A stretch of 64,000 bases of DNA from Grammothele lineata (lineage: Eukaryota; Basidiomycota; Agaricomycetes; Polyporales; Polyporaceae), in assembly GCA_002150815.3 (NCBI GenBank), contig NDFF03000367.1, positions 124,001-188,000 on the forward strand, read 5' to 3'. A model generated the notes under the pieces. The model saw only the letters and a program-made list of their open reading frames with translations. It was not told the DNA's origin and ran no database searches. This document shows positions 56,997 through 64,000 of this stretch, piece after piece; the first letter of the stretch is position 1; the number at the start of each line of letters is the position of its first letter. A program made the translations under genes and the position numbers.

Positions 56997-58364
56997 CACA
57001 TACGTGCCGCCTCTTTGACAGCCTCATTACGCCAATTGGGCGTCGTCCAGCCCGTCAAGGCCACCAACGACGACGACCCGGAGTGCGCGTGCCACGAGTG
57101 TGAGTGGCTGTGAGCGAGCGAGCGGATTGGGAACGTCGACCGACGCGAGCGGAGCGCGAGTTCTGCCGTCACGGTGATGGGGTCCAGTGACTGTCGCACC
57201 CGCGGGAGAGATCGTCGAGAACGTGCCACCGCCGCGCGCCGCGCGAAGTTCGGGCTAGTGCCGAGGCACTTAGGCGCGAAGGAGACGTTGATGTCGAACG
57301 AGGAGCATGGCGAGTCGGGCTGCGAGTACATCCTCGGGCTCTGCGGAGTGCCCGGCCACCGGGGGACGTCGTACGCGCTGGGCGAGCAGCTCGACTGGGC
57401 TCTCCTCAGTGTGGAAGAGGTTGACGTCAGCGAGAACGCGTGTGGGAATACAATTGTTTTGGTATTCTCTAACTACAAGTCGTACTTGCTCAGTGGTACT
57501 TGGCTCTGCTCTCTTCGATAGGCTCAGAGTTCGATTCCAATGAGTGATGCTCTTTTTGTGTGCGCGCGCTGTCCGGCGCTTGCTCCGCGATGTCACCGGG
57601 ACCGCCTCCCGCGACATAGCCCTCGACATGGAGGTCTCCAGGCAAAAATAAACACACCGAAGGCTCGCTTCCATGCTCTACATGTGATGTACAAGTTTTG
57701 GTAGCGAAAGCACAACGCGCGCGCGACCTAGAGGGCTAGCATGTTACGCAGGCCCAAATTCGATTTGCATGCTGTGCATCTAAGCAGTGCAAATCGAATT
57801 AGGGTGTGTATATGGCTCACTTCGCGGCCTGTGAGTGTCCCTGCATACCGCGAACCTGCAACATGACATCAGCGCAACAGGACCTGCTTGCTTGAAGGGC
57901 ACCGCTTCTCCGCGAGCTCAACTCTTACGACACACGGACATCCGACATGGCGATTCGTCACGCCCCAAGAGCGATTTCGTAAACAGCAGAGCCCGCGTAA
58001 ATTTACCCGTACCGACGGCGAACTCGAGTGAAGGCGTTGCGGAAGCGTTGTGGAAAGATTGTGGAATGCGGCCCCACGGATCAATTCCGTTCAATAACCC
58101 GCAGCACCGTCCATAGCGGAGCCTCGGAGCGATGCTTAGTTGTGACGAATATGGATGCCGTCATGCCCGGACAGCATCGACGCGCACGAGGGCCATATGC
58201 ACGCCTGCGCCCTTGAACGACGAGTCGCGGTACCCTCACCAACTGACGAACCGTCACCACATCTTCTGGTACGCAGGCTCACCCTCCCCCAAGCGTGTCC
58301 ATAACCGTTGTAAACGACATACTGAACGCAGAATCCCGACGCACAGGCTCGAACAGCGTACACA
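56997..58364. other. No supported gene
   Basis: GC-rich frames on both strands at 57174-57674 lack domains or splice chains. A GCAAATCGAATT inverted pair lies at 57756-57802. Holds the upstream region of the gene at 58365. Confidence 0.35.
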
Positions 58365-59666
58365 ATGCCCGCCGACTGGCGAGAGAACGCGCTTTCGGCT
58401 TTATACCTCGCGATGGCCGTGTTTTCTCAGGACACCGTCGACATGAAGCAAGCTTGGCCGTTGTAAGTACTAGAACGCCCGAGAGCACTCGCGATGCGGA
58501 GAAAGTTACCGTGCCGTTCATTCTGCGACGCAGGGAGCCACGCGCGTTCCAGCTCGACGTCGACCCTTTGCTATGGTGCGACGACGCCGCCGAGATCACT
58601 ATGGACCTGAACGAAGATTACCGGCACGACGTTTACCACAAGATATCGCACTCTCGGCGTATGATACGCCGCCGCGGAATCGACACGGAGCTACTCGACG
58701 ATCGAGTGCGACGGCTGCAAGAAAAACAAGCATTAGTCGAGGAGAAGTTGAACGCGGTAAGTTGATTAGTCGCATTTCGAACGGTGTGTGTACGTGCATA
58801 CGCAGAACAAACTTACGCCATTAACAGTTGGGCGCTACCCGCGATTTCTACGGCGACGATGTCGGCAGCGTAGGAAAGTTCGCCATCGGCTCCGACTTTG
58901 ACACAGCCATGCATACTCTGGCAGGAAGCGCCGACGCGGTGCAACAAGTTCGAGCAGATGTCAACAGGTACCGCGACGCTATCGACATGCTGAACCGGCC
59001 CATGGTACGCTCATGCAACGATTTCGATTATCGTTACGCTTCTCACGACAATACAGGATCAGGTCCGTGCACAGATTGAGGTTCTGAAGGACCCTCTCCC
59101 CCTCGGAACGTCGAATAGCGCGCTGGAACACGCCCTCACAGATTACAAGGCGGCGTACGCAGAATGCGTGGAGCTTCGCGTCAATGCCGGAGGTCTGTTT
59201 GAGCGGCTCACGCGGTCGATCGCAGAGGATGTAAACATTACACGGGAGGCGATTGAGCCGGAGTTCTCCCAGTTCTTCGAGATGTCTGCCACGTTTGCAG
59301 AGCGGGTGCGGAAGCAGAACTTCATGCTCGCAAATGCTGAGCAGGTCTGTTCCGTCGATTCTCTGGAGATGGACATACCGGACTAATCCTATTCTAGGAG
59401 TGTTCGAATGCGGCCCAGCGCCCCCAATACATATTGGACTATGCAAGTGGCAGGCGCATCCCCCTCGGCATGTTGATCGAGTGCGGCGCCGACGTCAAAA
59501 AGATCATCGACCGGATTCTTTGCCTTGCGAAGGTAAGCACTCTACCACACATCAGCAGAATACCTCAACTAACATCGCGCAGAGGTTCGATAAGCTGCTC
59601 TGCAGGATAGAACTTATCGCGTCTCGTGTAGAGAGGGAGGCAGACCTTGCAAATCTGTATGCTTGA
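58365..59666 (+). CDS. Uncharacterised helical protein, paralog B (334 aa)
   Basis: Six exons: 58365-58462, 58534-58756, 58828-59004, 59057-59344, 59398-59532 and 59583-59666 (98, 223, 177, 288, 135, 84 nt). Exons 2-6 have exactly the sizes of paralog A at 52124. The start MPADWRENALSALYLAM aligns residue for residue with the start of paralog A. Shared blocks: AFQLDVDPLLWCDD, NEDYRHDVYHKISHSRRMI, RRGIDTELLDDRVRRLQEK, RYRDAIDMLNRP, LTRSIAEDV, AIEPEFSQFF, VRKQNFML, LIECGADVKKIIDRILCLAK. Highly diverged otherwise, so the duplication is old or fast-evolving. No known domain. Confidence 0.78.
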
Positions 59667-61424
59667 CGGACGGGCTGGCGTTCGGTCACTGACTCTTGCG
59701 GATACATGACGGATCAGGTAGCACGACTAGCACGCATGTTGTGGTTGAATCGTTCAAGCATGAGCATGTACGTTGTTCTGTACATTGTATTGTCACTGCA
59801 ATCTCGCTATATTGCCATGTTCTCTCGGGCCATGGTATCAGCCCCGTCGGACGAGCCGCTCGGCGCAAGCGGTCCGGCTGATTGACGACCCGAACTGCCG
59901 CAGATCGACACGACCGCTTAGAACCGAGGAATGGATGTGAAAATATAGGAAAGTTAGTGAAACCACGAGAAACGACGTGAGTTGGGAGTAATGGCCGGGA
60001 ATGACAGGATGAAAGGTTATGGAAAGCACTATATTTCTTAATTGTGTCCGATGGACAGTGTCATACTGGTTGTAAGCAGTAAAGCCAATTATGAAGGCCG
60101 GCCGGCTGAATGGCGGGAATCGCAAGGATTCTGAGGGTCTCAAGGCACCCCAACTCATGTCTGCACGCGCATATATCATCATTTGTCTAGTGTTCTCAGA
60201 GCTGCTGGAGGCGGGTTTGTGCGCTTCCACTGTGGAGATGATAGATACGAGGCTGGATTCACGGCGAGAAAAAAATAACACCACATTGTTGAGGAGCTGT
60301 GAGCTTGTAAGGAGAATTGAGTCCGCTTGAAGTAGTGGGGATTTGCTTCGGACATACCTTAACGACCTTCCTAGTAAGCTGAGTATGTAGAAAGTCCTCT
60401 AGCGTTCAATATTGATCCTGCGGGTACGCAGGCTCTCAGGCACGGGTTTGCCCCGGGTACATGCACGCAGACCCGTACCCTGACCCACGCGGGTATATAC
60501 TCGTATTCTGAGCGGGTTTACCCGACCCGTGCTATCCCGTTATGACGAGTAAAGTGCCGCACTTAGCGGTAGTACACTTTGTGTGCGCTACGTTGTACTA
60601 GAGGGCGCGCAGCACGGTGGCCGCAGTGCATCAACTTATATTTCCAGCAAGCTACAGGATGAAGATGTTTGCAGCGAGCTGATGGATCAACAGGAGTAAT
60701 TACATGTGGAATTTTGTATTGCCTATCTCGTATCGAGCTCACGCACGTCCTACGTCTCCACCTCCACCCTTTTCACTCCACCTCGATCGTTTCTATAGTT
60801 CCGTACTTATCTTATCTTTCGAATATATTAGCCCCCGTGTACGTAATTGTTCGGTACGCGTTTGCACGGTCCAAACGCGAATCCCATCGCTTCCATGCGC
60901 CCTCCCTCATCCGCTCGACTGGCCGCGCGCTCTCCGGCGTCTCGCCACCGTCGTTTTTCTTACATTACAATTGGTCAGACTCTTCATACAGAGCGCGGAA
61001 AACAGTCAAGTAGATCAAAAGTAGATTGTCGGTAAGACAAGAGCGGGGCGGACACAGAGAGCCATGCTCGACACTGCACACACAAAAATCAGCACACATC
61101 ACTTGCGGGGAGGTACAGACAGGCAGGACTGCCTAAGTAGGTGCTGAGTTTTGCTCTGGTTGTTGTAGAATCTATGAAACACAAATGGCTATGCTTGGTT
61201 CACGACTATAAACTTTGCCGAATGAGACTTGTAGACATACTGTCCAGGCAAGAAGACTCGCCTTCAGATCACTATTCATTACATGGACATGCTGGAGCCC
61301 CACCGACGCAACGAACACATCACGTTCGCGCACCATGTCCGAGGAGAAGCAGCCTGCAGCCTGAACTTCCAGATGAGCGCGTACCGCTCGGGCAATGTCT
61401 CGCCTTTGAGCCTCCTTTGAGCAG
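59667..61424. other. No supported gene; ACCCG/CGGGT word cluster at 60415-60540
   Basis: ACCCG and CGGGT recur at least ten times in both orientations within 60415-60540 (for example GACCCGTACCCTGACCCACG). Frames at 59838-60284 minus and 60669-61035 plus show no domain. Confidence 0.45.
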
Positions 61425-61767
61425 CCCGCACACCAGCGCAAACGCGGAGACACTCGCCAATGCGCACTATAGCTACATTTACAGTAGTATAGAGCCATAA
61501 CAGTAGGGAGGGAATTGAGCGCACAGGCGGCCGCTCTCGCCTGTGCGCAATGCCCGCACACCAGCGCAAACGCGGAGACACTCGCCAATGCGCACTATAG
61601 CTACATTTACAGTAGTATAGAGCCATAACAGTAGGGAGGGAATTGAGCGCACAGGCGGCCGCTCTCGCCTGTGCGCAATGCCCGCACACCAGCGCAAACG
61701 CGGAGACACTCGCCAATGCGCACTATAGCTACATTTACAGTAGTATAGAGCCATAACAGTAGGGAGC
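61425..61767 (+). repeat. 128-bp tandem repeat, left array (2.7 copies)
   Basis: Units start at 61425, 61553 and 61681 (CCCGCACACCAGCGCAAACG). Each has an internal hairpin, GCGCACAGGCG and its complement around an 8-bp loop containing a NotI site. Confidence 0.92.
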
Positions 61768-61779
61768 CTGAGGGAAATG

Positions 61780-61838
61780 GTAATAGCTCAGCACCTATTG
61801 CGCATCCAAATTGGATGCCTACCAGTACTAAGTCTGCA
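61780..61838 (+). repeat. Palindromic 59-bp sequence, left arm copy
   Basis: GTAATAGCTCAGCACC, then GCATCCAAATTGGATGC and CAGTACTAAG align with the insertion at 30884-30943 over its full length. Mirror copy at 62449-62507. Confidence 0.8.
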
Positions 61839-62448
61839 CCCTGCCAAAGGATGCATCAATCAAATGAAATGATCCTATCAAAAAGCGACACAGATTGAAG
61901 GTTTCGAACGTGCGCACGACAACAAGTAAGTCAGAATAGTATCCGACTGAGCCATAGGGACATTAGTATACACATACGTAGTTACAATATAGCACCATGT
62001 TGACTGGGCCCTTGGGCACATTGTCCGGCCCATATCTCCATCGTTTTGGAACGCGCCACAGCGCGAGTAGGCTCGTTGGAAAGCTAATTGAAAGGACTTA
62101 ATTGAAAGGACTTTGCAACGCGCCCACTCGCGCAAAAATCGAACCATGGATTGTGAAGTTAGCTCATATTCTCCTGCCGCCTCCACACACAACGGTAATC
62201 TCTCCAGACTAATTTTGATACCGCGCTGTGGCGCGTTCCAAAACGATGGAGATATGGGCCGGACAATGTGCCCAAGGGCCCAGTCAACATGGTGCTATAT
62301 TGTAACTACGTATGTGTATACTAATGTCCCTATGGCTCAGTCGGATACTATTCTGACTTACTTGTTGTCGTGCGCACGTTCGAAACCTTCAATCTGTGTC
62401 GCTTTTTGATAGGATCATTTCATTTGATTGATGCATCCTTTGGCAGGG

Positions 62449-62507
62449 TGCAGACTTAGTACTGGTAGGCATCCAATTTGGATGCGCAATAGGTGCTGAG
62501 CTATTAC
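62449..62507 (-). repeat. Palindromic 59-bp sequence, right arm copy
   Basis: Exact inverted counterpart of 61780-61838 within the fold-back element. Confidence 0.8.
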
Positions 62508-62520
62508 CATTTCCCTCAGG

Positions 62521-63034
62521 CTCCCTACTGTTATGGCTCTATACTACTGTAAATGTAGCTATAGTGCGCATTGGCGAGTGTCTCCGCGTTTGCGCTGGTG
62601 TGCGGGCATTGCGCACAGGCGAGAGCGGCCGCCTGTGCGCTCAATTCCCTCCCTACTGTTATGGCTCTATACTACTGTAAATGTAGCTATAGTGCGCATT
62701 GGCGAGTGTCTCCGCGTTTGCGCTGGTGTGCGGGCATTGCGCACAGGCGAGAGCGGCCGCCTGTGCGCTCAATTCCCTCCCTACTGTTATGGCTTTCTAT
62801 ATACTACTGTAAATGTAGAGTGCGCATTGGCGAGTGTCTCTGCGTTTGCGCTGGTGTGCGGGCATTGCGCACAGGCGAGAGCGGCCGCCTGTGCGCTCAA
62901 TTCCCTCCCTACTGTTATGGCTCTATACTACTGTAAATGTAGCTATAGTGCGCATTGGCGAGTGTCTCCGCGTTTGCGCTGGTGTGCGGGCATTGCGCAC
63001 AAGCGAGAGCGGCCGCCTGTGCGCAATGCCCACA
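62521..63034 (-). repeat. 128-bp tandem repeat, right array (4 copies)
   Basis: CCCTACTGTTATGG starts at 62523, 62651, 62779 and 62907, exactly 128 bp apart, in inverted orientation to the left array. The third unit has a compensating small insertion and deletion. Confidence 0.92.
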
Positions 63035-63255
63035 CCAGTGCGAATTTACAGCAGTATGGAGCCACAACCTGAGTAAGGAGGCAATTGAGCGCACAGGCGG
63101 CCGCTCTCGCCTGTGCGCAATGCCCGCACACCAGCACAAGTGTAATGTATATAAACCATGTACCCAGTGTTTTCCTTAATGATCCCCGGCACAAATGCAG
63201 CAGTCCTAGCCTTTTACAGGGCCTAACCTGGACTCCAGGGTTAAAAACTACTATA

Positions 63256-63540
63256 AATCGACACCAAACAACTTGCAGTGGGTGCACAGGGAGCGTATCT
63301 ACCTAGAATATCTTGTTGGGACAGGATATTCCGGCAAAACAACCCTAGGGATCGTCTGGGGACAACCAATCATAAGGTATATTACGCTACCTGCAGTTGT
63401 CCCAAGGGAATCGCACAGCGACAAGAGCAGCTATCGACACCAAACGACTTGGAGAGGGTGCACAGGAAGCACATCTACCTAGAACATCTTGTTGGGACAA
63501 GAAATACTGGCAGAACAACCCTAGGGACCTCTTGGGACAC
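63256..63540 (+). repeat. Direct repeat of about 107 bp
   Basis: 63256-63362 and 63435-63540 share ATCGACACCAAAC, GGGTGCACAGG, TCTACCTAGAA, ATCTTGTTGGGACA and ACAACCCTAGGGA in order. A plus frame across both copies has no known domain. Confidence 0.8.
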
Positions 63541-63557
63541 CGGAGTACCTGATTTTT

Positions 63558-63629
63558 TAGGCAACCAAGGCCTTGGTTGGCGGATTATACTGATAGGCAA
63601 CCAAGGCCTTGGTTGGCGGATTATACTGA
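63558..63629 (+). repeat. 36-bp perfect tandem repeat
   Basis: Two identical 36-bp units containing the palindrome CCAAGGCCTTGG and GGCGGATTATACTGATAG. Confidence 0.92.
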
Positions 63630-63659
63630 TAGGTTTTGCGGATGAGATGAATGACTGAT

Positions 63660-64000
63660 GTGGCTGCCATTCAGAGATGTTGACATAGAGGCCTAGCTGT
63701 AACCTAGCTCTAACGTAGCCCTAGCCCTTAGGGGGGCCCAAAGACCCCTTATAAATGTTTTAAGGATTACTTGTACGTCAAAGGGATAAATCTGTATATA
63801 AATACACACTCTTATTGACCTTCAACAAAAATGCTATAAGATAGAGTACATAATAGGTGATAGTTAAAGAATATGTGTAGTAGGAGGTACTCCCAAACGG
63901 CCAGCAAGTCGGCCGTTTTAGAGATCCTGCTACCCCCAGCTAGAGCTAATCTATATCTAGCCTGCACGGGACCTTAGGGACCCCCTATAAATGGGTAAGC
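63660..64000. other. Right edge, possible end of a repeat
   Basis: Two related segments (ACCCCTTATAAATG near 63745 and ACCCCCTATAAATGGG near 63980) and an AAACGGCC/GGCCGTTT inverted pair at 63895-63920 suggest a repeat continuing past the window. No gene. Confidence 0.35.

Larger units (their letters stand above)
61425..63130. mobile_element. Fold-back element with tandem-repeat arms
   Basis: Left arm 61425-62065 and right arm 62222-62863 are near-perfect inverted repeats of about 640 bp around a 156-bp spacer (62066-62221). Outer parts are tandem 128-bp units; inner parts are unique and start with a 59-bp palindromic sequence. The right side carries extra tandem units to about 63034 and a further inverted part-unit to about 63130. 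The structure matches fold-back transposons. No transposase; the open frames in both arms are mirror images. Confidence 0.8.

Noticed and set aside
57480..57560. Second tRNA-like sequence (TGCTCAGTGGTAC ... AGAGTTCGATTCC, then TTTTT)
   Set aside because: Box-like motifs are present, but the T-stem and anticodon stem do not pair; likely chance.
61878..62409. Mirror-image 98-104 codon frames in the fold-back arms as a gene
   Set aside because: They are the same sequence in inverted arms; no start context, domain or splicing signal supports a protein.
61425..62863. Regular 128-bp units resembling a CRISPR-like array
   Set aside because: Units are contiguous tandem copies without variable spacers, in a fungal genome, and are part of an inverted-repeat element.

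Overview
The window is nuclear DNA of a filamentous basidiomycete, most likely a wood-decay Agaricomycete of the polypore type. The evidence is the set of short GT-AG introns (about 50-100 bp) that must be spliced to make proteins, the expanded F-box-like and BAH/PHD-type families, an OST2/DAD1 gene with basidiomycete-style exons, and a heavy load of small non-autonomous repeats. There are no bacterial or phage features. All gene models are hand-spliced from reading frames, so exon ends are predictions. The species assignment is an inference.

Layout. 1-5.4 kb: one large minus-strand gene of at least 1,479 codons, 11 exons inside the window, running off the left edge, with a possible bipartite nuclear localisation signal near the last visible residues. 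5.4-16 kb: gene-poor, repeat-dense, with decayed gene remnants (an alpha/beta-hydrolase-like pseudogene at 9.3-10.0 kb). 16-20.5 kb: an unknown minus-strand gene and an F-box/leucine-rich-type gene. 20.5-26.3 kb: a TA-flanked MITE and several word-cluster islands. 26.4-38.3 kb: a block of conserved genes in which four of five carry a damaging change: a coiled-coil protein gene with two in-frame stops; a mitoribosomal SOD-fold protein gene hit by a 60-bp palindromic insertion with an 8-bp target duplication; OST2/DAD1 with a ruined splice acceptor; an isochorismatase-family gene with one nonsense codon. The fifth is a gene start truncated before a repeat. 38.4-47.5 kb: word-cluster repeats, a BAH/PHD fragment, an intact F-box gene (42.4-44.5 kb) and a BAH-PHD gene (46.2-47.5 kb). 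47.5-52 kb: tandem and dispersed repeats. 52.1-59.7 kb: two paralogous genes of unknown function with near-identical exon sizes, separated by an F-box-like gene and a MITE that carries another MITE nested inside it. 61.4-63.1 kb: a fold-back element with arms of at least 640 bp built on 128-bp tandem units. 63.2-64 kb: further tandem and direct repeats.

The most unusual signals are (i) dispersed repeats sharing a CATCAGG terminus but with interiors built from different repeated short words, (ii) the palindrome insertion in a conserved mitochondrial gene, (iii) the clustering of G:C to A:T type lesions and insertions in one block of otherwise conserved genes, suggesting a decaying duplicate or haplotype, (iv) a nested MITE whose empty site is preserved 35 kb away in the same window, and (v) the fold-back element. 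The genes do not form an obvious pathway. The window looks like a recombination- and transposon-rich region with scattered host genes.
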